Below, piece by piece: positions 1 through 11,060 of a stretch of DNA of 64,000 bases (the stretch's first letter is position 1; each line of letters begins with the position of its first letter). The position numbers were made by a program, and so were the translations under genes. This stretch comes from Microbotryum silenes-acaulis. Taxonomy: Eukaryota > Basidiomycota > Microbotryomycetes > Microbotryales > Microbotryaceae. The DNA is taken from positions 1,116,001-1,180,000 of the forward strand of contig QPFY01000002.1 in the NCBI GenBank assembly GCA_003665825.1. The letters run 5' to 3'. A model generated the notes under the pieces. The model ran no database searches. It was not told the origin of the DNA and worked only from the letters and a program-made list of their open reading frames with translations.

Positions 1-386
1 GAGGATGGATACGCTTCTCAGGACCTCATTGCGTTCGTTGGTGCGACTTCCTTAGGACCCTTGCCCTCCGCCGAGTCGGCCGAGCTCGTCCCGAACTGCC
101 TGGTGAATCTGTCGTTGAAGCTCGTCGGAGACTTTGGTGGGCGTGCTCTCGACCGATTTTGACATCTTGATGAGAATATACTGTACGTGATCACCGCATC
201 AGTACGCAATAAAATAACGCACGCGGTCCGCAAACGCTGAGACATGCCACCCTGCTGCAGGGACAAAGGACTCACGTGACGTGGACCGGGCCGCTGCAGG
301 CGAGACAGTGGGAACGGTGGAACAGCGGGCGATTAGTCGCGTAGAGGAGGATGGGGGGCTGGTTGAGGGAGTGCAGGAGGGAAAAG

Positions 387-417
<31 letters not shown>

Positions 418-626
418 CCCGAGCTGTGCACTGCCTCGTTCATTCGGCCAACAAGGTCCAGCAGGGTAGAGCAGGGTCCAGCAGTCGCCAGCAGTGATCT
501 AGCCCGCGGCGCGAGCAGGCGCTAGCGTGGTTTTCCCTTTTTTGGTATCATGATCAAGCCTGATTAGACTTCACATATTCAACTACTTACGCAAAATCAA
601 TGTTTCTTGAAAAGGGGGGGGGGGGG
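1..626. other. Window-edge intergenic segment with GA microsatellite
   Basis: No gene can be supported here. A (GA)n microsatellite sits at about 389-412 and a run of 13 G at about 614-626, just before the LINE-derived repeat. On the minus strand an ATG near 165 opens a 37-codon frame that begins MSKSVESTPTKVSDELQRQI. It could be the start of an exon leaving the window, but its stop comes quickly and there is no clear splice donor, so I do not call it. Confidence 0.4.
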
Positions 627-722
627 TTATTTGATAGACTTCATTAACAGCATAATTATATTAATACCTAGAAATCTTCGGAAAAGTCGGAGGGAATGCT
701 GTTACGCACACTGGCAGAAGCC
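627..722 (-). repeat. Conserved LINE 3' end (copy C)
   Basis: This 96-bp block lies just downstream of the decayed LINE reading frame (minus strand) and is colinear, without indels, with 35374-35469. It is also about 80% similar by eye, in the opposite orientation, to 40037-40110. The shared core on the plus strand reads TTATTTGATAGACTTCAT and continues through TAATTATATTAATACC to AGTCGGAGGGAATGC. Because it follows the LINE stop codon here, I read it as the 3' UTR end of that LINE family. The short copies elsewhere would then be strongly 5'-truncated insertions. Confidence 0.7.
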
Positions 723-788
723 AGTAGTGTAGGACTCATTGACCCTGAACCAGGATCAACCATACCCACTAAAACCCCCTTTGGTGGC

Positions 789-2000
789 TTACAGAGACAC
801 TAGGCGACCCTTGGACTCCTGAATAGAGGCTCGAAGCCCCTCGAAGTCCGTTTCGGTGATCGGTTCCAAAAGATCCGACGAGAATCGGCGACGGCGACAG
901 AGCTTCCAGATCGAGTGAAAGAAGAGGACTCGTAGTTCGACAAGTCGACGTTCCGAGCGAGACACGACCGGACATAAAAAGTCCACAAAGACTGGGTGGG
1001 GGGTCGGGGACAGAGCAGACCAGAGACGCCGGGCGAATGGGCAGCCGACCGCGAGGTGGGCCAGGCACTCGGGTGCTTCCGAGAGGCACATCACACAGGA
1101 GGCAGATCGATTGTTGGGGTGAGGGCTGGTTGGGGAGGCGACTTGGCTGCCCGGATGGAGGGACCTCAGGGAGAGAAGGTGGCCGGTATCCTCGGCGTCC
1201 GAGTGAACCCGGCGAACCTTGCGCAAAGCCTTCCACCAAGCGTTCCAACGTTGCTCAGGCAGATCGAATACCTTCTGGTGTCCCTTGGGGAAGATAGGAG
1301 GGAAGATGAAGACTTGGTGGCGTTTGGACGCGTTCACGAACGAAGACGGCGTCATCACCTCGCCATCGGGCCCTCGAAAAAGCGTCGGGTTTACCGAGAG
1401 TTGTATTCCGTGGCCCGCTGGGAAGTAGAGTACGTGCGTCGCCCATTGCTCGAGGTTCTGGCTCTTGGAGAGTTCCGGGGGATTGAGCGTGGTCACCGAC
1501 GCCCAGGCTTCGAAGTATCGGACCCAACGTGCAGGAAGAAGTTTTCTCGTCTTTCTCACCGCATGGTCCCACTTAGGGGGAGGGTGGCAAAAGTATGCCC
1601 ACCAGATCCAGATCCAAGGGCGACGATGCTGGTTGGGGGCCGGTCTGGACAAGGTGAAAGGGGTTGGTTGCTTCGGTGCCTGGAGGCGAATGCGGATGTC
1701 GAAGAGGTGGCGTGTGAAGCAGCCGTCCGGGGCCCGGAGCTGGAAGACTCACTTCGCGTGATCGATCGCTAGACGCCAAGGCAGATCAATCAAGCCGAAG
1801 CCGCCGTGATCGAGAGGGGTGCAGAGGCGCGACCGGGAGACCTTCGGACGTCGCTGAGTACCATCCGAAGCTCGACCGTGAATGGCGAGCATGGCGGCCT
1901 CCTCGATCTCCTTGACAACGCTCTTGGGGTCGGGGAGGAATCGGCTGTAGTACAGGATCTTTGTGTAGCAGTAGATGTTGATGAATCCCTCGCGGTGGTT
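789..2000 (-). pseudogene. Decayed LINE (non-LTR retrotransposon) ORF2, C-terminal part
   Basis: One minus-strand frame runs from about 1985 down to the stop at 789-791, interrupted by an in-frame TGA at 1749-1751. Upstream of the TGA are typical features of the end of a LINE reverse transcriptase: INIYCYTKILYYSRFLP and then the conserved LDHGGFGLIDLPW segment. Downstream, near the C-terminus, is a zf-RVT type cysteine/histidine knuckle, CVMCLSEAPECLAHLAVGC followed by PFARRLW. The catalytic FADD-type palm region and the endonuclease are absent, so this is a 5'-truncated copy. The frame ends just before the repeat at 627-722. The family assignment is secure. The copy is inactive because it is truncated and carries a stop. 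It could also be read as the edge of a longer element outside the assembly. Confidence 0.8.
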
Positions 2001-2012
2001 CCGAGATGAATT

Positions 2013-2870
2013 CCTTTACTATCTCCGAGAGCTAATCGAACCAAAAAGTTCGACTAACCACATGATAGACGCCCAAATTTTCCCAGAGTAGCACTAAGAT
2101 TAACTTATGCCGAACCTGCTCAGATTTCCGAACGGCTCGTGCAGTGCGACAATCCCTAGGCACCTGTGATTTCAGCATTTAGAAAGGCCCTAAATTTATA
2201 GGCAAATCGGCCCACATCTCAGCGGTTCGAAGAATGGTAGGTAGTGCCGACTCTAGTGTCTACGACGGCGAAATATGCCGATCTCCTTCCGGCCGGAGGC
2301 GGAACGTGAGGCCTGTTGTAAGGAAAACGCGGGGGAAGTCGTCCTGCCATAGGCTGCTAAAGGACTCCCAGAACCTCTAACAGTGATTCTCATCACCCTG
2401 GCGGGCAAAGAGCTCAGGACCACGACGGGCCACACAAAGTCCGTCTCGGCAAGGGCCGGGCTGAAGGGTCCTCTCGTCTTCACTCGACGGATCGATCCGA
2501 CTGTGGAACATTGCAAAGGAGAGAGGAGGAAACGGGGAGTTTTGAACAACCGGTGTATACCTTCACAGAGTCATGTTTACTAGAGGCCCTTTCAATGGCC
2601 TTCATCGATCGCTATGCATTGAATGGACCAAAACATGCCAAACTCCAACGAAGCGCAGTTTCGATAGGCTACTAGGGTTAAGAATTCTCATGCATCCACA
2701 AGACCCAGACCAGTCAGGTAAGGGGAGAGTGAACAGTACAAGAAGTTCGGGATGTTTTGGGGGAAACTTTTTTCAGCAGAAACTTGATCTGAACCGGGTT
2801 TTGGAAACTTGGATTACAGTAGCCGCACTCGATGGGAATTTTGATGTCGGTTATGGTAAGGGACGACAGT
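2013..2870. other. Intergenic, no supported gene
   Basis: Short frames occur on both strands, but none has a recognisable domain, a plausible splice pattern or a good start. I see nothing that can be assigned. It is the 3' flank of the secreted-protein gene that ends at 2871. Confidence 0.4.
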
Positions 2871-3788
2871 CTACCAGGAACGGGTATCGCAGTTGCAGTT
2901 CATTGCTTGGTATTTGCCATTGTTGTTGGCCTGACCCTCGACCGTCAAAGCACCAGCAAACTCGTTGCCTTCCCCGGAGCGCAGGCAGTCGCACATTGCC
3001 CTGCCATCGTACTGACAAATGTCGGAGAAGCGGCCCGCAATCGTGTTGCCCGCCTGTTGCCTCTCGGAATAAGTGAACGACTTGACCTGGACGTTGCCAC
3101 CCACGTTTGCGTTGTGGTAGATGACCTTGGCATTGGTGAGCGTGTCGGTACGCTTTTCGAGGGCCGAGTCCGAAGCGACCCAACTTGCAGCGTAGGAATC
3201 GCCGATGTAAGCGGCAGCTTGACCGGCCGTCACGTTGAACTCGGTGTAAATGCCGTCGACGGTACCGTTGGCGAACAATACGGTGTAGTCGACCGTGTGA
3301 AGATCACTTCCGTCGCGCTTGCGGTCCTTGGTGCCAAAGATGTCATCGACCGCCGCACTGAACGCATGCAAGGTGACGTTGTCTCGCTTGCCCGTCGTGC
3401 TGGAGTGACTCGTCGTCGCCCTCGTCGCGGTGTACCCGAGGATGCCGACGATGACAGTGGCGATCGCACCAACGAGCGCCCCCGAGTTGTTGATGACCGA
3501 GCTTGACCACGAGACACAATTCCAGGTACAGGCGGGCATCGCAACCGAATCCAATCGGGTCCCAGAAGGACAGGTCGGGTTGCAGTTGCCGCGCTTGACG
3601 AGCCCTTGCGAGCCCGTCGAGAAGCTCGACGAGCCGTCGCCGGATCGCTTATCGCGCGAAGATGATTGTGAACGCGACGAACCCGAGATAGATAACGATT
3701 GTGGCAACGCCAGCGCGGATTGCAAGTAGAGAAAGGCTGTTAACGACTTGGCGAAGCTCTGGAGACATCTTGACTTTTGGACTCGCAT
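2871..3788 (-). CDS. Secreted protein with multiple Kex2-type sites, unknown function
   Basis: This is a single-exon frame of 305 residues starting at the only in-frame ATG (3788). It opens with a signal peptide: a basic start, a hydrophobic stretch AFLYLQSALALP, and a likely cut after ALALP. Dibasic KR sites, the type cut by the Golgi protease Kex2, follow at SSRDKRSG, QGLVKRGN, TTGKRDN, DRKRDG and LEKRTD. A small Cys-rich stretch (CNPTC, CTWNC) precedes a hydrophobic segment (NSGALVGAIATVIVGILGY) that could span or insert into a membrane. The C-terminal part is rich in N and G with further paired cysteines (CQY, CDC, CNC). This order of signal, pro-region, hydrophobic segment and several KR-bounded pieces recalls fungal preprotoxins or repeat-secreted peptides, but I recognise no family. 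Function is unknown. It could equally be an adhesin, effector or wall protein. Confidence 0.65.
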   Translation of the reverse strand: MRVQKSRCLQSFAKSLTAFLYLQSALALPQSLSISGSSRSQSSSRDKRSGDGSSSFSTGSQGLVKRGNCNPTCPSGTRLDSVAMPACTWNCVSWSSSVINNSGALVGAIATVIVGILGYTATRATTSHSSTTGKRDNVTLHAFSAAVDDIFGTKDRKRDGSDLHTVDYTVLFANGTVDGIYTEFNVTAGQAAAYIGDSYAASWVASDSALEKRTDTLTNAKVIYHNANVGGNVQVKSFTYSERQQAGNTIAGRFSDICQYDGRAMCDCLRSGEGNEFAGALTVEGQANNNGKYQAMNCNCDTRSW

Positions 3789-5705
3789 CGAGGAGGGAGG
3801 GCTGTTGGCCGTGACGCAGGAAGTGAGGTGATAGCGTGGCAGGAACGGGCAGATCAGTGGTCGTGCACGAGCAAAGAGATTCGGATTTGTCCTGGAAGAA
3901 AGACTCACAACGATGGTAGGAACTAGAAAAGAGCGCGACGGGGCGAGTGGAGACTAATGGAGAGGACCAGACGCTAAGTCGGTGACCTGGCTTTAGGGGT
4001 CGGTTGAGAGTTAGAGATGGGCAAGACTTGGACGGGATAGGTGGAGGAGACTGGGGGGTAGTGGTGGTGTGGAAGAGAGAAAGGAAGGAAGTGGATTTCA
4101 AAGCCCGTCCTATAACCACCTCCTTCGACCATTAAGGTTTCAGAGGCGGATGTCGGGAAGTGAGGAGAGTTCAGTCGCAAGCAAGCTCATGATTTGCGGA
4201 GCGGGACCTAATAATAGCCCATCCCTGATCCGACCGACGAACCGATCGTGGGCGCGCGCCGTGCCCTCGAGTCTAGTCATCAACCACGGGTCGGGAGGGT
4301 TGGGAGTGCCCAGCGCTCAGTGCAGCGTTGCCCGGTATCCACCTCTCTAGCCTAAACTTAAAACCTTCCGAATTCCCGGTGCATCTACCTTGGTACCCAC
4401 CGGGATCTGACTGTCGGAACACTTGACTTATAGGCCGGATGTACCAGTACACAGCGCAGGTCACCAAGCAGTCAACTCGGTAAGTTCGACGACAAGAAGT
4501 AAGCACACTAACCTAAGCGTCAAGTGACCACATGCCGACGACTGTCTTCGGAGCTCGGAGGGGAAGTCAAATTTTCCGCAATCTATCTTGATGCGTAGGC
4601 CGGGAGCTCGCAATCGGTCTCCCAGATCGCCGAGTCGGCGCTACGCTCTCCCAAGAACCTACTAGAGGAGAGTCGGAAGATGGGATTGAGACACATAAAG
4701 TGAAAGCTTAAATTCTTGCACGTGTTGACAATGTCTACCACCATCAGGCGCACCTGATTGGGGTAGCTCCTGATCCGGAGCACGTCGGTAGAAAGCGAGG
4801 CGGAGTTACCGAGAGTTCCCGAGAGTCACACTATCGATACCGTATTTACCGTACCTCTGCCAATGCATACACGGAGGGTTAAAGCGGCCGCTACCCTAGT
4901 GGTTACTAGGCTCGAGCCCCTCGGTTAAGTAGACGACAAGCTCAAGTTGCAGATCACCGATCCGTAATGTAAACTTGCCGGATCACACTTGCAGTTTGCT
5001 ATCCGAACCTACCTATCTCTATCAGGTATCGGGGAGCCGGCCGTGCGTCTTACGAGCTAGTAGGCAGTCTTGCCCCAATGTCGCCCCAATCACTCCCCTC
5101 GGTGCCGGCTTTAAGAAATCTGACGCTCGAGGCAACCGTGTGGTCATGCGGAGCCCCACCTGCTAGCCGAGGGGTGATACGCATGACGGCAATACTTAGA
5201 ACCTCGACAAGCTAGACGACTACCTACCTACCTTGAGCGGGTGAAAAATAAGCTCTCCTAGTCTGGGATTTTTCGCTACATGTGGAGCTTCGGACCACCT
5301 GCCGTATGTTGGTCCGAGCACCTCGGTCCCGCCGGCGCACGGGGTCAGCGGCGGTACGTTGGATCGATTATAATCGATACAGTGGCAGCCAGATATGGAC
5401 GGTCTACGCTGGATAACGGCGAGAATAGAGAGGGTTCGCAGATAGAGGTGTACGCTCAATCCTAATGCATTGCAATAAATAGTTATATAGAGCTCTGGAT
5501 AAGGCGGATAAGGCCGATCCCTAAGCAGACCTTGACTAAGCCGGGGGTATCAATACAATCCCGCCATTCATCCACTCAAGACGCTTCCCAAGTGTCCAGA
5601 ATCGAAACATAAAAATTACCCTCACTTCGCACATCACGTCCTTCGGATTGTCACCTCGAGCTCCGTGTATGCGAGTACCGACGATGACGAGCAGCCGGCA
5701 ACAGT
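3789..5705. other. Long intergenic region (promoter side of secreted gene, then empty)
   Basis: About 1.9 kb without a supportable gene. 3789-4260 is the upstream region of the secreted-protein gene. It contains polypyrimidine tracts and a TATA-like TATAACC at about 4110 (plus-strand reading). The rest holds short shadow frames only and no repeats I can identify. Confidence 0.4.
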
Positions 5706-7357
5706 CTAGAACGGCACCCACTTGGTCTTCCCTATCAGGATGAAAGACTCGTACGATGCAAAGTCGCGAGGTAGTTCGGGATCGAACATCATGAGCTCGG
5801 CCCATTGTTGCAGCAGCCTTCGCCAGTAGCAATCGACCGACGCGGGCGAGAGGTAGTGGCGGAAGAAGTTGTACGACGTATCGGAGATCTGCTCGGCACG
5901 GTCGTCGTTCTCGATGAGCCATTGCATCGTCGCGGGTAGTTCGTCAAAGTTGTGACCCGGCGAGACAACGATGTTCTGGTCCGGAGAGTTCATATCCGAA
6001 TTGAATAGGTGGTGGAAGTGCTGGATATACTTCAACTTGTGCGTGACGAAGACGGAGCGACACTGCAGCAACTGCTTCCCTCGGCCCGAGTATGCGAATC
6101 CTTCGACGTGTCCCAAGTACTTGAAGGCACAGTGCTCTTCCGGAGCGAGCACCTCTTTCTCTATCGTGGACTTGTCCCCCCACTCAAGATCCGAGACTGC
6201 ACCCCACTTGTACTTGCGCGCAATATCCCACAGCTCCTTGCGAATATCGACCATGAAGGCGCCTTTCCAGAATAGCTTGGGGACCTTGTCTGCCCACTTG
6301 ATCCTCTGTTCGTACTGCTTGCATTTGTCCGCAACCTCAACCATGCCGCCAACTCCAGGTTCAGGCCAGGAGAAGAAACCAAAGTCGGGCATGAGCGTCA
6401 ATTGAGGCTCCTTCTCTCGACGACCGAGGGCCCACGCTGCGCCTGATGGCATGCCCGTGTCGCCGGTTTGCACGACGAACTCGACATCAGGGAGCGGCTC
6501 GAGGGAACCGATCATGGCGTCGCGGATTGATGCAAGCACAGCTTTAGTTCGTGTGCCTTGCTGGTCATCTGAATAGCTCTTGACGTAGAGCTGTGAAGAG
6601 GGTAATGGACGAAAATTTGAGCGTTAGGCCAGCAGATGGTGCCGATCGTAGCTTTCCGGATATCTCATGAGCACAGACATACCCTGTTGTTCTTTATCAA
6701 GACTCGAGCCTGACTCTTCTTTTCTGCCTCATCAAGATGCTTGAGGGTCACTCCCCCCTCCTTCTTCCAGTATGCAACGGCGCGATCGATTTCGTGATAG
6801 AGGCCGGGGAAGACATTGTCGCACTGGGCCTGTGTCAGATGTCGGTCGTGGCCAACCTCGTACCCTTCTGCAGCTTCCCTCCAGCTTTTGACCTTGTTCT
6901 GCTCGAGGGTGCAGATCTCACTCAATGCGGTCAAATTGGACTTGGGCGCACAGGCGTACGGGTTGAGCGTCTCGGGCAGGGGCACAGGCCTCGGCACGGG
7001 CTCCGGCGGCGGGTCTCGGCTGGCCATGCGCAGGACGGCCACGACAAGCAGGATCGTGGTCAAGGGCGAGATGAAGAGCCAGACTTGCACGAGACGAGAT
7101 CGAGGTGTGGGTGAATTGTTCGAGGCCCCCCACGGCCCCCACAGTCCGATGGGTGATCGGCCATGAGTCAAAGCCGTTGGCGCGGTGATGCCCGTCATGC
7201 TGCCGCCATTGTTCAACGAGCGATAGGTCGCTCCGGCGAACGTCATCTCGGCTTCGTGGTCGGTCGAGCCTTTACTTCCGACCGCAGGTGAGCCAGGTAG
7301 ACTTGATGCGAGGGTTGAGAGTTGGTCGGTGATGGTCCGTCGCACGCGGTGGAACAT
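5706..7357 (-). CDS. GT90 (CAP10/POGLUT-like) glycosyltransferase
   Basis: Two exons, 6683-7357 and 5706-6590, are joined across a 92-nt GT-AG intron in phase 0, giving 519 residues. Residues 1-89 form a short cytosolic tail rich in S, T and G. A single membrane anchor follows at about 90-110 (VWLFISPLTTILLVVAVLR), then a proline-rich stem and a lumenal catalytic domain, the layout of a type II Golgi enzyme. Catalytic-domain signatures of the CAP10/GT90 family include DFGFFSWPEPGVGG, KLFWKGAFMVDIRKEL, HCAFKYLGHVEGFAYSGRGK and QCRSVFVTHKLKY. In basidiomycetes such as Cryptococcus, CAP10 relatives act in capsule or O-glycan xylosylation, and animal relatives are protein O-glucosyl- or xylosyltransferases. 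Donor and acceptor here cannot be read from sequence. The family call is firm. Confidence 0.88.
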
Positions 7358-8001
7358 GGCGTCAGCTCGACAGGTGGTGATGTCGTCGTCGTGAAGTCGA
7401 CGTCAGCCGGAGCCCGCTTGCCCCGCCTCGTTAACGCCGTTCGGGCCAGGGTGAGATGAGGTGGTCACTGGTATAAGAAGCGCTATGGAGTGGCTCTAGT
7501 GAAAAGAAAGGTCTGCGCTGGTCTGCGCTGTGAAGGCGTTGTAGGCCTCAGTTCGGGTGTGTCTGTCGTGTGGTGTGCCTCGTCAAAGTGTGGCGCTGAG
7601 GGAGATTGCTCACGAAGCTCGCAGGAAACCCCAAGGTCACGCGCGGTCAGGTCACTTGGGTGTATTCGGGGTAGCTTGGGGTTTGGCGTCCGTGGCAGTC
7701 CGTGGCAGTCCGTGGCCGTCGCGATCGATCGACGGCCACTATGAACAAATTTATGTGTTTCTAGAGGTCTTTCGAGATTTTGTAACACGGACCATAATAC
7801 ACAAAGTGACTATGTTGTTTCGTACGTTTGTGTTCTTTGGGTCTTCGTCTCATTAACCCATTAGCGAACTGTGCTCTCTACGCGCGGCTTGTAGCTGCCG
7901 CCAGCTAGCCGACACGGCGATCATGAGATTGGGCAATGCAAAATACAAGAAAGGACAGAGGACAGAAGTAAATGAGATCGGAGGTGCACCGTCAAGATCG
8001 C
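7358..8001. other. Intergenic between GT90 promoter and eS7 3' end, with a short tandem repeat
   Basis: This is the upstream region of the GT90 gene and the downstream region of RPS7. It contains three tandem copies of a 10-bp unit, TCCGTGGCAG (third copy TCCGTGGCCG), at about 7688-7718. No gene is supported. Confidence 0.5.
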
Positions 8002-9372
8002 TTACGCGGTATTCTGACCGGCCACGAACGAAAAGTGAACCTCCTTTCCAGTCAACTTTCGATAGACCGACGAGAAGGTCTCGAGCTTGTACTCGAGGGA
8101 GGTGGCATCGCGTTGGTCAAGGAATCTGTCAAGAGTTGGACGTCGTAATGATCAGACAGAATATTCGAACGTCACGGTTCGAACCAGGTCAAATGTCGCT
8201 TACACCTTAATCAACTTCGAGCCGTCGACGTTTTGCCTCGTCCTCTTTCCGATCACCTCCTGCACAAGAGTCAGAAGAGGGACGGGACGAACACCGAGAA
8301 ATAAGTACCTTATATGTCAAGGTGATACCGCAATCCACTCCCTCAATCAAGAGGGAGCTTCACATCGCTGTATCCAACCTTTCCTCTTGATGCTTCATCG
8401 TGCTCGTTCCCCGAGGGGTGCGTGGGAGCGAGCGAAGCTTCCTCGGGGCCACAGATGTGACTACCGAACAGTGGGGGGTGGAGACAATGATAGCGTCGGG
8501 GAAGAGTGGTAAAAAACCTACCGTGGGGTAGACAAGGTCGTCGAGGATGGCCGAGTGGACCTCCTTGAGCGTGCGCGAGCGAGGGCGCATCTGCTTTTGT
8601 CGGGAACCGCGGGTTGGCTTGCGCATCATTCGTCGCTGTCCGATAAAAACGACATGGCGTTCCGAAAACTTCTTCTCGAGCTCGCGAGTCAAACTATGGC
8701 CGGGCAAAAGCGAGGGTCAGGCTCGAAGCCGAGAGAAAGGAACCGCATCGGTTGAGCGCGCATTGACTTACCGGCCCTGAATCTTGTGGAACGCCTTGAG
8801 CTGAGTCATGGGCACGAAGATGACGATAGCCTTGCGACCACCCTTGATGTCCACCTCTCGAGCCGCCGAGATTTCCAAAGGTCGCAGCTCGGCCTTAAGC
8901 TCGGCGACGCCGTTCTCGAGGTCGAGCAGAGCTTGGGCGACCGAGGTCTCGAGCGCGTCGGGGGCGGTGCGGGGGGCGTTGGCGCTTCGAAGAATCTTGC
9001 TGGAGGCAGACTGGTATTGGGGTAGTAAGACGGTTCATCAGTATCATCGGATCATTGTGGTTCGAGGCTGAGCAGGGCGCTATGATAGACAACGAGGGGT
9101 GACGAGAACGCGCACGCAGACGCATAGCACACGAAGGCGTGTGCAGTGCCACACGCCCTCATGCCGGCGAATGATGGCGCATTGCAAATACTTGCAGATG
9201 TATGCCGCCATGCATGTACCTCCGAGCCTGCCCAGAGAGCACGCGGTCACCACCAGGCGGGGCATTGAACTTTTTTACTTGCGCCGGCGCCGTGCGATGC
9301 GTCCTTGCTCGCTTCGCGCCCCGACTGCCAGGCACAGAACGTCGGATGCGGTGTCTGGGGAGGACTCACCAT
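8002..9372 (-). CDS. RPS7: 40S ribosomal protein eS7
   Basis: Five coding exons: 9370-9372, 8772-9010, 8522-8693, 8204-8259 and 8002-8125, total 197 residues, close to the 190-194 usual for eS7. Diagnostic segments are [55 protein letters not shown], the basic [39 protein letters not shown] and [20 protein letters not shown]. The protein is a structural component of the small subunit body and also acts in small-subunit assembly. The first coding exon is the ATG alone (ATG|GTGAGT), followed by a 359-nt intron. Such a position is common in fungal ribosomal protein genes and may carry regulatory sequence. Phases close at all four introns. Only the last residues differ from the usual eS7 ending. 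Confidence 0.93.
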
Positions 9373-10007
9373 TATGATCGGTTGTTGGGTGGTCGGGTCG
9401 AGTGGAAGCACGGGATAGTAGGATCGCAGAGAGGTGTTTCGAGGAGAGGTGAGGTATGAGACAGGCCGCGAGCGCTTGTGAGCCTGGGAGGGCTCATGAA
9501 GGCGCAAGATCAAATTCCGCTTCAAATGAGAGTGTCAGTAATGAGCCGTGTAATGGTGAAATCGACCGAATACCTGCGGTGAGGCCCCTTTCTTCGGCGA
9601 GGTACCGCTCTCTTGTCTCGAGGTTCATCGGTAGATGTTTGTGGTGTTTATTGACCTCTATTACTGCAATGACTCCTGCTCAATTTTGTGCTCGAAATTC
9701 CTTGAGCCCGCAACGAGTGAACCCTGCAAAACATCCTGGACGCGCTCAGAGGCTATATGACAGACTCATCTATCTTTTGTCACCTCAAAGTAGACTAGAT
9801 TGGGATAAATGTTGAAAAGGCAGCTGGCAACACTTTAGTGCACACTGTACACTTGCTGCAGGGGCTAGGCGGTTGTCGGCTGCGCTCGGACCGCCTCTCT
9901 CTGGCCTTAGGGGTCTGTGCTGCGAGTCCTTTGTCATTCGGACTTGTCGACGATCGAAGGGGTCGCGCCCTGGCTAATCCTCTGTCCTACCATCACCGAC
10001 ACCCACT
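9373..10007. other. Intergenic, RPS7 promoter side
   Basis: This is the upstream region of RPS7 (which reads leftward), with no supported gene. I see no convincing TATA box or repeat. Confidence 0.35.
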
Positions 10008-11060
10008 ATGTATATGCTACATCGAATAGCCCGCTCTGGCGATGTACCAGTTTCTACACACCCAGACGAAGCGCTCGACAAAACCTCCTTTTGGATCGGC
10101 AACGCAGGCGCAGTGGGGCCCAAGTGGACCACGGCCTCGTCGCCAGGGAGTAATTACCGCAGGGAGACGCCCAGCAACGCAGAAACGACCCCCAAGCCAG
10201 TACCAACACGACTTGAGACTTTTCTCCACCTTCTTAATAGGCCGACCAAACAGTCTTTCCCCTTGACGATTACCATTCCCCCGAGCAGCCCGATCCGCCC
10301 TGCCTACGATCGGTTCGCCCAGACAGCGTCGCAGGAGGAGGATCAAAACGGATCGACGAACCGGGTGCCGACGAGCTTTCTCGACGAAAACGACGAGCCA
10401 AGTCACCTTTGCCGTAACAAAGCGTCCCTCGAAGAACATGGCATACATCCGACGTCACCAACCTCTGTGCACGACGAAACTTCTGACAGTGTGTCGAACT
10501 ATTCGACCGATCTCGAAAGCAAAGTGGCGACTACTAAGATGTCGCACGGGCGGTCGGTCACCATTTCGACCCCGACATCATCGACGTTGACTTCAACCCA
10601 ATTCGAGCGCAACTCCGAGTCGACTCTCCAAAAAAGCACCGGCGGCCGTGGTGGTACCGAAAATGAGTTCATTCAAGGGTGCGATGTGAAACAAAACGAT
10701 GAGGGGTTACCGCATCCGACGGATCATCATTGCGATTCGTCGAATTATCAGTGGGATGCACGATCACTCGTGCTGCTCAGGGTGCTTTTGAGGACAGGAA
10801 GGTGTCAGGTTGACAGCTCGAGACAGGTGAGTCGGAGTTGGCCAGCCTGGGAAGTACCTACCTGGGCCACGGAAATGCCCGATACCCATACATTTGTCGG
10901 GTATAAGCATGAAGCATCTACACACCCGAAACTACACAGCGCTCAGGTGTGCAACAGGTGTGCACGGCTCGGCCATGAAATAACGCGCGCGAATGGCGAG
11001 CGGGCTCGATTAAGCCCGCCATTACGTCAGGCCAGTTTTCTCGATCACCCCGTGGCGTAG
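10008..11060 (+). CDS. Hypothetical low-complexity S/T-rich protein (doubtful)
   Basis: An uninterrupted 350-codon frame starts at ATG 10008. The product is hydrophilic and rich in S, T, P and D, with no signal peptide, membrane segment or recognisable domain. Near 10827 a good donor (CAGGTGAGTC) follows SSRQ, so the true 3' end may be spliced and the last 75 codons may not be coding. The length is unusual for a chance frame but not decisive at this GC content, and there is no family support. It may be a lineage-specific disordered protein or non-coding. Confidence 0.3.
   Translation: MYMLHRIARSGDVPVSTHPDEALDKTSFWIGNAGAVGPKWTTASSPGSNYRRETPSNAETTPKPVPTRLETFLHLLNRPTKQSFPLTITIPPSSPIRPAYDRFAQTASQEEDQNGSTNRVPTSFLDENDEPSHLCRNKASLEEHGIHPTSPTSVHDETSDSVSNYSTDLESKVATTKMSHGRSVTISTPTSSTLTSTQFERNSESTLQKSTGGRGGTENEFIQGCDVKQNDEGLPHPTDHHCDSSNYQWDARSLVLLRVLLRTGRCQVDSSRQVSRSWPAWEVPTWATEMPDTHTFVGYKHEASTHPKLHSAQVCNRCARLGHEITRANGERARLSPPLRQASFLDHPVA

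Noticed and set aside
996..1772. A 258-codon plus-strand frame over the LINE remnant
   Set aside because: It is antisense to a frame with clear reverse-transcriptase and zinc-knuckle homology and has no domain of its own.
3649..3770. An alternative frame starting MSPELRQ with a membrane segment at the secreted-protein start
   Set aside because: It ends in a stop after 39 residues, while the other frame gives a signal peptide in continuity with the whole protein.
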